Positions 18,004-25,853 of a stretch of DNA of 64,000 nt are shown one piece after another (the first letter of the stretch is position 1; each line of letters opens with the position of its first letter). The stretch comes from Paenibacillus_I sp035510375 (lineage in GTDB: Bacteria > Bacillota > Bacilli > Paenibacillales > Paenibacillaceae). Under the pieces are notes generated by a model. It ran no database searches. It was not told where the DNA came from and was given only the letters and a program-made list of their open reading frames with translations. Made by a program: the position numbers and the translations under genes. The DNA lies in assembly GCF_035510375.1 (NCBI RefSeq), contig NZ_DATKHG010000028.1; one strand, written 5' to 3'.

Positions 18004-18160
18004 AAGTGTCCCGAGGCACCTTAGCGGGGGTATGGGTGGTTGTGGCGGATGCTGTAAGCGTCCCGGCGCACCTTGTAGGAGGAATGGGACCTGTCATGGA
18101 TACTGCAAGTGTCCTGGCGAACCTTAGTGGGTATATGGGCGGTTATGACCGAGGTTGTAA
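18004..18160. repeat. Degenerate tandem repeat, period 51-52 bp, three units plus start of a fourth
   Basis: Units begin at about 18004, 18056, 18107 and 18159, each with AAG(T/C)GTCC..GGCG(C/A)ACCTT followed by a GGG-rich stretch and GCTG/TTG. Similarity between units is visible by eye but imperfect. There is no coding signal. It fills part of the 697 bp between LacI2 and the second GNAT gene. Confidence 0.65.
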
Positions 18161-18169
18161 GTGATGGCG

Positions 18170-18309
18170 AACTGCGACTGAGAGCCAACTTTTCCCATTC
18201 TCGCGCCTGTCGCCCTTCGCGCAATACCATTTCGCGGCTGAGGCGGCGATTTTCCCGCTCTTACAGCCATTCCCATAGCCAACTGCGGCTGAGAGCGGAC
18301 TTTTCAGCC
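18170..18309. repeat. CTGAGAGCG-family dispersed repeat units
   Basis: Three related units are seen: AACTGCGACTGAGAGCC (from 18170), CGCGGCTGAGGCGGCGAT (from 18233) and AACTGCGGCTGAGAGCGG (from 18281), each followed by TTTTC. They resemble the units at 10924-10991, which also flank a GNAT gene. Confidence 0.5.
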
Positions 18310-18390
18310 TGTTCGAGGTGGCAGCCACAAGATTAGCCAGTACACGCCCGCAGCCGTCACCGGGTGCAGGGTTTGCAGGGTTTGCTTCAT

Positions 18391-18849
18391 TTACAGCCTT
18401 TTCTCATAACAAACGCTTGTTTCGCATGCGACATACACGCCGAATCGATCGATCGGATAATAGCCATGCTTGCGATAGAAGCTCAGCGCCTCGAACTGCT
18501 TCTCGCCGGCTTCCAGCTTGATGAATCGGAAGCCCGAACGTCTGGCTCTCGCCTCGAGTTCATCCAAAATCAGCTTCGCGATCCCCCGGTTCCGACAGGC
18601 CGGGTCCACGAAAAACCGCTTCAGCTCCGTATTGTCCCGGTCGAGCGGCCGGATCGCTCCGCAGCCGACGGGCACGCCGTCCAGATACGCCACGATAAAA
18701 GTAATCTCGTTCACACTCGGATCGGCAAAGTCCACTCCGAAAATTTCATCCGGCGGATATTGCTCCAGCAGATACGCGTCCAGCTTCGCTATAAGTCCGG
18801 CCAGCTCTTCATTGTCGGGGGCTACCTGCGCCAATTCGATGTTTCCCAT
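18391..18849 (-). CDS. GNAT-family N-acetyltransferase 2
   Basis: The 152-residue protein starts at MGNIELAQVAPDN with GGAG 7 nt upstream. GCGAIRPLDRDNTELKRFFV and CRNRGIAKLILDELE give the GNAT fold with the acetyl-CoA loop RNRGIA, and FYRKHGYYPIDRFGVYV is the C-terminal part. The small-molecule GNAT type (YitI-like) is most likely; the substrate is unknown. It is monocistronic. It shares only fold-level similarity with GNAT 1. Confidence 0.92.
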   Translation of the reverse strand: MGNIELAQVAPDNEELAGLIAKLDAYLLEQYPPDEIFGVDFADPSVNEITFIVAYLDGVPVGCGAIRPLDRDNTELKRFFVDPACRNRGIAKLILDELEARARRSGFRFIKLEAGEKQFEALSFYRKHGYYPIDRFGVYVACETSVCYEKRL

Positions 18850-19061
18850 ACTCTAGCTCCATTCTCCCATTCGTTCGTCGGATGGTTCATTGTCTTTCAC
18901 AATACCAACCGAACGCGGGAATGGCAAGACCCCGATCGATCACGCCCGGGCCAGCACACTGGGGCGCCTCCACTTTCACCTCGCCGAATTGCCGCATACT
19001 TGATGCCCCACTTCGGCCCTAACCAGATGTCCGCGCGATGCCGCTCCCCCTCAGTTCCCGC

Positions 19062-19868
19062 CTAACCGAACTTTCGCGCGAAACGCTCGCGGAACCGCTG
19101 CCCCATGGCAAGGCAAATATCCCACAAATCGACCACCGGCTGGTTCGTATAAGGCTGCGTGTGCATATAGCCCGGCGGACCGAACTCCGGCGTGAACATG
19201 ACGGACTGCCGTCCCTCGCGCAAATGCAGCCCGCAAATCTCGTCCCACCACTGTTCATGCCGCTCCAGGGCATATTCGTACTCGAGCGCGCGAAAATCCG
19301 GCACCTGCGGCCCCTGCTCGAAGCCGACGCGTCCATGGATGTAAACCGCATGCCGCATGGCGAGCGCCAAATTGTCGGCCTGGTCGGGCAGCATCGATTC
19401 GCACACACAGCACCAATGGCTGAAATCGGCCGTGATGCGGAGCTCCGGCAACTCCCGAAGCAGGCGGGCCGTGCTCCACGGCGTGAACATCGCGCGCCCT
19501 CTGTGCGTTTCATGGGCGACCGGCACGCCGATCTCCTTCTCCAGCCGAATCGCATGCCCGAAAAACGCAAGCTGCTCCTCATAGGGCATGGAGTCCTTCG
19601 CGCTGTGCGAATTGATAAGCTCGGGCTTGAACTCCGCCGCCCGTCTTGCCTGTTTCTCGAATGAAGCGCTATGATCCGGCCCCTCGGTATGGATCTGCAA
19701 AACGGCCTTCAATCCATACCGGTCCATAAGCTCTCCGAATAAAGGTTCTTCCTCCTCGGTGGGCACATGGCATTCGACGCCGTCATAGCCAGCTTCGGCG
19801 ATTTGCCGAAGCTGTGTCTCATATGTGCCCGGCATCCCCCAAAGCGCTTTCATAAGCTTCAGTTCCAT
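19062..19868 (-). CDS. Sugar phosphate isomerase/epimerase-type TIM-barrel protein
   Basis: The 268-residue AP_endonuc_2/xylose-isomerase-like TIM barrel shows YDGVECHVP after the first helix, VLQIHTEGPDH, VPVAHETHRGRAMFTPWS with candidate metal-binding His and Glu, ITADFSHWCCV and YIHGRVGF. Members of this superfamily are sugar or inositol isomerases/epimerases using a divalent metal. Its start codon overlaps the stop of the AraC gene by one base (TAATG), so the two are co-translated. The substrate cannot be told from sequence. Confidence 0.88.
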   Translation of the reverse strand: MELKLMKALWGMPGTYETQLRQIAEAGYDGVECHVPTEEEEPLFGELMDRYGLKAVLQIHTEGPDHSASFEKQARRAAEFKPELINSHSAKDSMPYEEQLAFFGHAIRLEKEIGVPVAHETHRGRAMFTPWSTARLLRELPELRITADFSHWCCVCESMLPDQADNLALAMRHAVYIHGRVGFEQGPQVPDFRALEYEYALERHEQWWDEICGLHLREGRQSVMFTPEFGPPGYMHTQPYTNQPVVDLWDICLAMGQRFRERFARKFG

Positions 19869-20737
19869 TAACGTTCACTCCGTTCCTCCGTATCAAACCT
19901 GCGGACAGGCGCCGCTGCCGTCCCTTTCCAGCCGCTCCGCCGTATTTCCGTAGCGGTTTGGCCCGAGAAGCTTTTGATCATCCGTGAAAAATGGTATACG
20001 CTCTTGAAGCCGGTCCGCTCGGCAATCTCGGCGAGCGCGAGCCCCGTGCTCCGCAGCATCTCCAACGCGTGATCCACCCGCACCTTCCAAAGGTAGCGCA
20101 TCGGCGTCACGCTCTCATATTGATGAAACAGGCGAATCAAGTATTCCGCGGACACATTCGAGATCGCCGCCAATTCTTCCAGGCTCAGCGGTTCGCCGTA
20201 CCTGCGGCGCATCTCTGCTTTCGCCCGGATGACGGACGGATGCTTGCCGGCCTCCACACGTTCGATCTGGCTTTCGGTCTGATAGAGCCGGATGGCCGCA
20301 ACGGCCAGCGTGCAGCGCAAATCGCGCTGGATATCCACAGATGAACTGTGTGTCAGCGCTTGCAAAGTATCCGTCAAATGATTCATCGCATCGGACAGCG
20401 GTATGATTCCCGGCAGCTGCTCCAGCATGGCGCGAATATCCGGGCGCCGCTCGTTCAGCTCGATGTGAATCCAGTGATGCCAGGTCTCCATATTCGCCGC
20501 AAAATAAAAATCCTCCCTGTGGTCGGGATGCAGCAGCAGAACGCGGCCGGCCGGCACAAAATGCACGTCGTCATCCACATGCAAGGTGCAATGCCCGGTG
20601 TGCACGATGAACAGCTGCAGGTTCGGCTGAATGCGCGGACCCCAACGGCCGCCGGGAGGGTAAATCGTGGCCCCGGCGGACGCATCGCTTACGATCGATA
20701 GGAGATTGCCGTTGTCTTCCCAGAAATTCGCCGCCAT
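19868..20737 (-). CDS. AraC-family transcriptional regulator
   Basis: The protein has about 289 residues. ATG at 20737 follows GGTGA by 8 nt; a GTG four codons earlier is possible. An N-terminal cupin-like sensor (about 10-150, including HTGHCTLHVDDDVHFVPAG and LLLHPDHREDFYF) is joined to two C-terminal helix-turn-helix motifs (LEELAAISNVSAEYLIRLF and LAEIAERTGFKSVYHFSRM). It is likely the activator of the linked isomerase gene in response to a sugar. The 5' region has an inverted repeat CCCCGGTT/AACCGGGG, a possible structural or operator element. Confidence 0.93.
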   Translation of the reverse strand: MAANFWEDNGNLLSIVSDASAGATIYPPGGRWGPRIQPNLQLFIVHTGHCTLHVDDDVHFVPAGRVLLLHPDHREDFYFAANMETWHHWIHIELNERRPDIRAMLEQLPGIIPLSDAMNHLTDTLQALTHSSSVDIQRDLRCTLAVAAIRLYQTESQIERVEAGKHPSVIRAKAEMRRRYGEPLSLEELAAISNVSAEYLIRLFHQYESVTPMRYLWKVRVDHALEMLRSTGLALAEIAERTGFKSVYHFSRMIKSFSGQTATEIRRSGWKGTAAAPVRRFDTEERSER

Positions 20738-20822
20738 CGCAGCTTTCACCCGCCCCGGTTCGTCATGCGCCTCTTTCTCTCAACGATAACCGGGGAAGCC
20801 CGCGGTTGTCCAGCCCCCCGGC

Positions 20823-22061
20823 TCAGGCAGGCAGCAGCGACTTGAGCTTCACGTTCGGCCGCTCCAGATCCTCCGGCGACGGCACGGCATGCCGCTCGAT
20901 CAGCATTTCGGCGAAACGGATGTCTTTGGCGATGCCGCCGGAAGGTCCGATCCCGCTGGTCGACACCAGACGCCCGTCGCCGGTCAGATGAAAGAACAGC
21001 TTGCCCGCTTCTCCGAGGTCGCGGCTGACCGTCACTTCCCCGCTGTCCGGCAATCCGACAACCTGCAGCGTCAGCTCATACTGGTCGGACCAGAACCACG
21101 GGATCACCGAGAATGGCTCGACCGCTCCCAGCATGCTGCCCGCCGCGTGCATCCCTTGCTCCTGCGCGTTGCGCCAGGCTTCCAGCCGGATACGCCGGCC
21201 GCCATACAGCGGATGCGGAAACGAACAGCAGTCGCCGGCTGCGAAAATGTCCGGGTCGCTCGTCGCCAACCGCTCGTCGACCCGGATGCCGTTCTCGAGC
21301 GCAAGCCCGCACGCCTCGGCCAATGCCGTTTCCGGAACCGCCCCGATTCCGGCGACGATCGCGTCGCAACGGATCACGGTGCCGTCGGCGAGACGGATGA
21401 CATGCTCGCTGCCGTCGAATTCGATGCTCCCGATGCCCGTGCCGCAGGCCATCCGAACGCCGGCCGCGCGGTGACGCACCTCCACAATATGGGCGATCTC
21501 CTCCGGAACACCCCGCATCAGAATACGCGGAGCAACCTCAATGACGGTCACGGAGCAGCCTCGCTCCCGTGCGCTTGCCGCAACCTCGAGGCCGATGAAG
21601 CCGCCGCCGATAATGACGACGCGCTTGCCGGCCTGCAGCCGGCTCCGCAACGCAAGCGCGTCGCGGTAGGTACGAAGATACATCACCTGCGGGAGGTCGG
21701 ACCCGTCCAGGGACATTTTGCGCGGCCGCGCCCCTGTTGTCAGCAGAAGCTTCCGATAGGGAACCCGGCTTCCGTCCGCAAGCACGGCCTCATGCGCCGC
21801 CCTGTCGATGAGCGCAACCGGCGACCCCGCGAGAAGGCGAATGCCGTGCCGCGCAAGCAAATCGTCGTTCAGGATGAATACCGGCAGCGGTTCGTCCGGC
21901 GCAAGCAACTGCTGCTTGGAAAGCGGCGGCCTTTCATAAGGCGCCTGCCGCTCCTCGCCGATCAGCGTGATCGGCCCATCCCATCCCTGGTTCCGCAGTT
22001 CAACGGCCGCCCGCGCGCCCGCCTCGCCGGCCCCGACAATGACCATTCCTTTATCCGTCAT
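20823..22061 (-). CDS. FAD-dependent NAD(P)H:ferredoxin oxidoreductase
   Basis: The 412-residue protein belongs to the rubredoxin/putidaredoxin-reductase-like family. GAGEAGARAAVELR near residue 10 is the FAD-binding Rossmann motif, PYERPPLSKQ is a family hallmark, GGGFIGLEVAASARERG at about 150 is the NAD(P)H-binding motif, and FAAGDCC at about 275 binds FAD. It passes electrons from NAD(P)H to a small iron-sulfur protein, here almost surely the Rieske ferredoxin whose gene ends 12 bp upstream. It is the last gene of the desaturase cluster. Confidence 0.93.
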   Translation of the reverse strand: MTDKGMVIVGAGEAGARAAVELRNQGWDGPITLIGEERQAPYERPPLSKQQLLAPDEPLPVFILNDDLLARHGIRLLAGSPVALIDRAAHEAVLADGSRVPYRKLLLTTGARPRKMSLDGSDLPQVMYLRTYRDALALRSRLQAGKRVVIIGGGFIGLEVAASARERGCSVTVIEVAPRILMRGVPEEIAHIVEVRHRAAGVRMACGTGIGSIEFDGSEHVIRLADGTVIRCDAIVAGIGAVPETALAEACGLALENGIRVDERLATSDPDIFAAGDCCSFPHPLYGGRRIRLEAWRNAQEQGMHAAGSMLGAVEPFSVIPWFWSDQYELTLQVVGLPDSGEVTVSRDLGEAGKLFFHLTGDGRLVSTSGIGPSGGIAKDIRFAEMLIERHAVPSPEDLERPNVKLKSLLPA

Positions 22062-22073
22062 ACCGGCTCCTCC

Positions 22074-22385
22074 TCAATCGATCTGGATCAGCACTTTGCC
22101 CGCTTCGATTTTGACCGGGTACGTTTGGAGTGCGACGCATACCGGCGCGCGTTTCGCTTCTCCCGTCGTGATGTCGAACCGCCCGTTATGCTTCGGGCAT
22201 TCGATGACGTTGCCCATCACCAGGCCGTTCGACAAATGAAACCGCTCATGCGTGCAATAGCCGTCCGAAGCAAAATAATCGCCCTTGTCGTTCCGGTAGA
22301 TCGCAAAGCTCCTGTCTCCGCGGTCGTAGCGGATAACGTCCTCCACTTCGACCTCGTCCGCTTCACATGCCTCGATCCATGCCAT
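22074..22385 (-). CDS. Rieske [2Fe-2S] ferredoxin
   Basis: The 103-residue protein has both Rieske boxes: CTH (Cys44, His46) and CPKH (Cys63, His66), giving two Cys and two His ligands for the cluster. It lacks the disulfide cysteines of bc1-type Rieske proteins, so it is the soluble oxygenase-type ferredoxin. AGGGAGGAATGAGCG precedes the start. It sits between a membrane desaturase and an FAD reductase and is predicted to shuttle electrons between them. Confidence 0.95.
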   Translation of the reverse strand: MAWIEACEADEVEVEDVIRYDRGDRSFAIYRNDKGDYFASDGYCTHERFHLSNGLVMGNVIECPKHNGRFDITTGEAKRAPVCVALQTYPVKIEAGKVLIQID

Positions 22386-22406
22386 CGCTCATTCCTCCCT
22401 AGGTAG

Positions 22407-22422
22407 GGGTAATCGATTACCC
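22407..22422. promoter_or_regulatory. Perfect 16-bp palindrome between desaturase and Rieske genes
   Basis: GGGTAATCGATTACCC lies about 15 bp upstream of the Rieske ribosome binding site; on the plus strand it is followed by CTTTTT. It could be an operator or a short bidirectional hairpin. The 114-bp gap otherwise holds only the Rieske ribosome binding site. Confidence 0.5.
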
Positions 22423-22499
22423 TTTTTCGCCAAAAAAATGATCCTGCCTGTCGATACCACTGCCGATGCCACCGCCGATGCCGCAGTCCGGACTGCCGT

Positions 22500-23645
22500 T
22501 CAACTCGCCTCGACCGTTCCGGACCCGGCGTTCGTCTGCGCGCCCGCCGCCGGCGCCGTCTGCGCGCCCGCCGCCGGCGCCGTCTGCGCGTCGAACTTGT
22601 ACGGTCTCGCCGTGGGCGGCAAAGGACGGACCAGCGCGAAGGACGGATCGCGCTTTTGCTTCAGCAGCAGGGAGAATACCTCTTTCAGCGCGGCGGGAAA
22701 GCTCGGGCTCGGCGCCGGACAATCGCTCTTCATCTCCTTATGCAGCGCCGGCAGCGCATGATAGGGCACCATCGGGAACATATGATGCTCGATATGATAA
22801 TTCATGTTCCAATACAGGAACCTCATGATCGGATTCATGTAGATCGTCCGGCTGTTCAGGCGGTGATCGAGCACATCTTCACGCAGCCCCAAATGCTGGG
22901 ACAAGCCGGTCAGCAGCACGATGACCGCGCCGTATAGCGAAGGAAAGCCAATGAACATCGCGGGCAAAATGCTGCCGATCGCGATGCACCATGCCGCTAC
23001 CGAGCCGAGAATAAGCAGGTAAACGCGCGCTTCCCAGAACACCTTGCGGTATTCGGAAGCCGGTATATACTCCTTCTCCTCTTTGTCGATAACGCCGAAC
23101 GCATGCAGGAAATACCGCTTAATCTCCTTCGGGCCGCCGTACAGATGGAAAATCTCCATCATGATAATCCGCCAGATCGGCGGCCGTTCCGCGACGATTT
23201 CCGGATCGCGCCCGACGATGATCGTATCGGTGTGATGGCGCGTGTGGCTCCAGCGGAAAGGGGTTGCCGACCGCAGGAACATGAAGGAAGCGATCTGATA
23301 GATGGCTTCGTTCATCCACGGTGTCCTGAACGCCGTGCCGTGCCCGCATTCATGCCATCTTGAATCGGCCGGCGTCGCGTACAGGATGCCGTAAGCCAGG
23401 AAGGCCGGCAGCGCCCACCACGTGCCCCACGACAAATAAGCGAGGTATCCGAGAACGGCAAGTCCGCCGAACCAGATGATCGTATCGCGGATCGCGGGCC
23501 CGTCCTTTCTTTTCATAAGCTCCTTGAGCCGCTGGCGCGGGATCGGACTTGTATACCACTCCGCCGCCACCAGCCCTTTTTCAAGCGCGCGCTTGCCTTC
23601 TGGACCGGTGAGGCTGTAATCCCGTCTATTTTTGCCGGAAGCCAT
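22500..23645 (-). CDS. Membrane fatty acid desaturase / hydroxylase (diiron, three His boxes)
   Basis: The 381-residue protein starts at MASGKNRRDYSL (23645), preceded by GAGGAGGAGTTCATC. Two membrane hairpins are visible (IIWFGGLAVLGYLAYLSWG; VYLLILGSVAAWCIAIGSI and nearby). The three histidine boxes are HECGHG, HTRHH and HIEHH, the diiron ligands of integral-membrane desaturases and hydroxylases. The C-terminus is a Pro/Ala-rich tail with AQTAPAAG repeated, from a 24-bp DNA duplication. It is followed by its probable redox partners. Whether it desaturates or hydroxylates, and on what, is unknown. A consensus cre box lies in its leader. Confidence 0.9.
   Translation of the reverse strand: MASGKNRRDYSLTGPEGKRALEKGLVAAEWYTSPIPRQRLKELMKRKDGPAIRDTIIWFGGLAVLGYLAYLSWGTWWALPAFLAYGILYATPADSRWHECGHGTAFRTPWMNEAIYQIASFMFLRSATPFRWSHTRHHTDTIIVGRDPEIVAERPPIWRIIMMEIFHLYGGPKEIKRYFLHAFGVIDKEEKEYIPASEYRKVFWEARVYLLILGSVAAWCIAIGSILPAMFIGFPSLYGAVIVLLTGLSQHLGLREDVLDHRLNSRTIYMNPIMRFLYWNMNYHIEHHMFPMVPYHALPALHKEMKSDCPAPSPSFPAALKEVFSLLLKQKRDPSFALVRPLPPTARPYKFDAQTAPAAGAQTAPAAGAQTNAGSGTVEAS
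22537..22584. repeat. Perfect 24-bp tandem duplication inside the desaturase gene
   Basis: TGCGCGCCCGCCGCCGGCGC plus CGTC is repeated twice head to tail, followed by a partial third copy. It encodes the AQTAPAAG repeat of the protein tail and keeps the frame, so copy number could vary without breaking the gene. Confidence 0.9.
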
Positions 23646-23662
23646 GATGAACTCCTCCTCTT

Positions 23663-23677
23663 TGTTAACGTTTACAT
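23663..23677 (-). promoter_or_regulatory. Consensus cre box in the desaturase leader
   Basis: On the minus strand ATGTAAACGTTAACA fits WTGNAANCGNWWNCA at every position. It lies between the likely promoter (TATACA-like box near 23685) and the ribosome binding site, where CcpA would block transcription. Confidence 0.7.
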
Positions 23678-23745
23678 GACTACTGTATAAAAAATCACAC
23701 TTCCGCACAATGCATGGGATTGACGATCTTTTGTCTGCAATTGAA

Positions 23746-23783
23746 CAAAAGAAAACCGCCGGAGCGAATTCGCCCAGGCGGTT
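23746..23783 (-). terminator. Terminator after the 51-residue membrane protein
   Basis: AACCGCC pairs with GGCGGTT and the minus strand continues TTTTCTTTTG. It lies 12 bp after the small gene's stop and separates it from the desaturase promoter. Confidence 0.8.
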
Positions 23784-23795
23784 CGATGTGCGCGA

Positions 23796-23951
23796 TTACA
23801 ATAAAAAGTACAAACAAACGATGCCGACCGAGCCGTGGAACAGCACATCGAGCCATCTTTTTTTGGGCTCGTTGCTCATCTGAACCAGCACATAGACGCA
23901 CCGGACCACGATAATGATCAGCGCGATCTGAAAAAGCAAATAAGGAACCAT
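23796..23951 (-). CDS. Small membrane protein, 51 aa
   Basis: Unannotated-looking short gene: ATG at 23951 follows GGAGGGG with an 8-nt gap, and a strong terminator follows the stop. MVPYLLFQIALIIIVVRCVY is one membrane helix, then a short basic loop (NEPKKRWLDVLFHG) and a second helix (SVGIVCLYFLL). No family is recognised. It has its own terminator, so it is probably not co-transcribed with the desaturase, despite being next to it. Confidence 0.75.
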   Translation of the reverse strand: MVPYLLFQIALIIIVVRCVYVLVQMSNEPKKRWLDVLFHGSVGIVCLYFLL

Positions 23952-24013
23952 ATCCGTCGCCCCTCCTTGGATGAGGATTCGCTACAGGATATGAGGCGCA
24001 CGCCCAATCGGTG

Positions 24014-24979
24014 CTAGAACCTGCCGGCAGCGGCCAATACAAGCCCGTTGTCCGTTTCTTCGAGCGGCAAAAACAACGGCCTTTCATGACCGTGCGGCGT
24101 GTCGGGGTAGTGCGTGCAAATCCGCAGCCGTCCCTGCCGGTCGCGGAACAGGCTGGAATGCCCGGCATTGCGGTCCATCAGCAGGTTCCGATCGTGCGTC
24201 CAGGGTCCCTCAATTCTGCCGCTGGCGGATCGGGCAATGGCCACCGTGTATCCGCCCAGACCGGCGTCGCTATAGTTCGGCACAGAGTAGCTGGACCACA
24301 GGAGCAGCAGTTCCCCGTTCCTTGCCTTGTGCAGGAAGGGGGCATCCGTCAAATAACCCTCCTTCTCGATCCTCGGATCCCGGAACAGCCGTATCCAATC
24401 CATATCGGCGGCATTCAGGATCGTGACGGCTTCACCATAAGAAGCCTTCAAATCCCGGCTCAGCCTCAGCGCCTTGATTTTTCCTTCATAAATTTCGGTC
24501 CATTCATGGCAGAACACGACCCATCGCTGCCCGTCGCCGTCTTCGTAATAGGTGCCATCCAGGCATTCGCTGCCGCCGAGCGTTACGGGACCGTCGCTGT
24601 GCGGCCGATACGGCCCTGCCGGATGATCGGCCGCGAGTATTCCCGTGCCGCGGTTTTCCCCGATGCCTCCCTTGAAAGAAGCAAACATGTAGAATCGCCC
24701 CTCCACCTCGAATACTTCCGGTGCCCAGTAGTGCCGAACCCCCCAAAACCCGGCGGGAGGCTGAAAAGCGACGTACGGACCTGTCCACTCGCTCAAATCC
24801 CTGCCGGCATACACCTCAAAAACCGGATCCTTGTCGCCGCATCCGTCGGCGAACGTCGTACCGAACAAATAATACGTTTGCTCGTTTTGATAGAAATAAA
24901 CAAAAGGGTCCCGCATGTGGATGTCTTCCGTGCGCACCGTCCTGATCGTTCGAAACCCTTTTTCCACTTCTCTCGCCAT
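24014..24979 (-). CDS. GH43-like glycosidase (five-bladed beta-propeller)
   Basis: The 321-residue protein shows the GH43/GH117-like propeller pattern: MRDPFVYFY with the probable catalytic-base Asp, HYWAPEVFEVEGRFYMFAS, SECLDGTYYEDGDGQRWVVF, LTDAPFLHKARNGELLLLWS and HSSLFRDRQGRLRICTHYP. There is no signal peptide, so it acts on imported oligosaccharides, with arabinose or xylose side chains as the usual targets. GGAAGG directly abuts the ATG, so the GTG four codons later may be used. It is the last gene of operon 3, 24 bp after the permease. Confidence 0.85.
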   Translation of the reverse strand: MAREVEKGFRTIRTVRTEDIHMRDPFVYFYQNEQTYYLFGTTFADGCGDKDPVFEVYAGRDLSEWTGPYVAFQPPAGFWGVRHYWAPEVFEVEGRFYMFASFKGGIGENRGTGILAADHPAGPYRPHSDGPVTLGGSECLDGTYYEDGDGQRWVVFCHEWTEIYEGKIKALRLSRDLKASYGEAVTILNAADMDWIRLFRDPRIEKEGYLTDAPFLHKARNGELLLLWSSYSVPNYSDAGLGGYTVAIARSASGRIEGPWTHDRNLLMDRNAGHSSLFRDRQGRLRICTHYPDTPHGHERPLFLPLEETDNGLVLAAAGRF

Positions 24980-25003
24980 CCTTCCGAATTTTACTCGACC
25001 GTA

Positions 25004-25840
25004 TTACTTGATTCCCGAATTGGTGACGCCTTTCACGAAATAACGATTGGTGAGGAGGAACACGATCAAAGCCGGCAAAGTCGCAGCCACGGTGGATGCC
25101 ATCATTTTCGCCGGGTTTACGAAGTTTGCTCCCTGGATGAGACTCGCGATGCCTGTGGTGACGGTCTTCATCTCCGGATCGTTGACGACCAGCAGCGGCC
25201 ATAGGTAATCGTTATAAATGTTCAGGAACGTAATGACCGCCAGCGTCAGTACGGCCGGACGAATGGACGGAAATACGACGCCGAACAGAATTTTCCATTG
25301 CGAAGCGCCGTCGATCTGCGCGGCTTCCTCCAGTTCCCGCGGATAAGACAGCAGGAAGTTATAGATGAGGAACACCCCCAGGGTGCCGGCCGAATAGGGG
25401 AAGATGAGCGGCACGAAGCTGTCCGTCAAACCCAGCGTTTTGAACAGATAGAATGCCGGAAACAGCGTGACGATGCCCGGTATCGTAAGTGCCGCAACTA
25501 TCATGAACAGAAGCAGTTTTTTGCCGGGAAAATGCAGTCTCGCCAGCGAATAAGCCGCAAGCACATCCACAACCACCACAAGCAGCGTGCCCGCAACCGT
25601 CACAATCCCCGTATTCACAATCCATCTTACAATCGGGGCGTCATCGGTTTCCGCAACCAGTGAACGATAATTCTCCATCGTCCAGACCGAGGGCAGCAGA
25701 GATGCACTCGCCATCGATTCGCTCAACGTTTTGAACGAGGTGAACACCATCCACAGTATGGGCAGCAAAAATATCAGACCCAGAAGGGTGGCGAACACGA
25801 TATTGACTATGGAGGATACAGGTAACCTGTTTTTTCGCAT
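25004..25840 (-). CDS. Sugar ABC transporter permease, MalG type (operon 3)
   Basis: The 278-residue CUT1 permease starts after AAAGGGGGAGTCGTC. It has six predicted helices and the EAA loop EAAQIDGASQWKILFGVVFP, and ends TNSGIK. It lies 13 bp after its partner permease. Confidence 0.95.
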   Translation of the reverse strand: MRKNRLPVSSIVNIVFATLLGLIFLLPILWMVFTSFKTLSESMASASLLPSVWTMENYRSLVAETDDAPIVRWIVNTGIVTVAGTLLVVVVDVLAAYSLARLHFPGKKLLLFMIVAALTIPGIVTLFPAFYLFKTLGLTDSFVPLIFPYSAGTLGVFLIYNFLLSYPRELEEAAQIDGASQWKILFGVVFPSIRPAVLTLAVITFLNIYNDYLWPLLVVNDPEMKTVTTGIASLIQGANFVNPAKMMASTVAATLPALIVFLLTNRYFVKGVTNSGIK

Positions 25841-25853
25841 GACGACTCCCCCT

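Noticed and set aside
18004..18160. Possible CRISPR array
   Set aside because: Units are contiguous and diverged, with no identical short repeats alternating with unique spacers and no cas genes.
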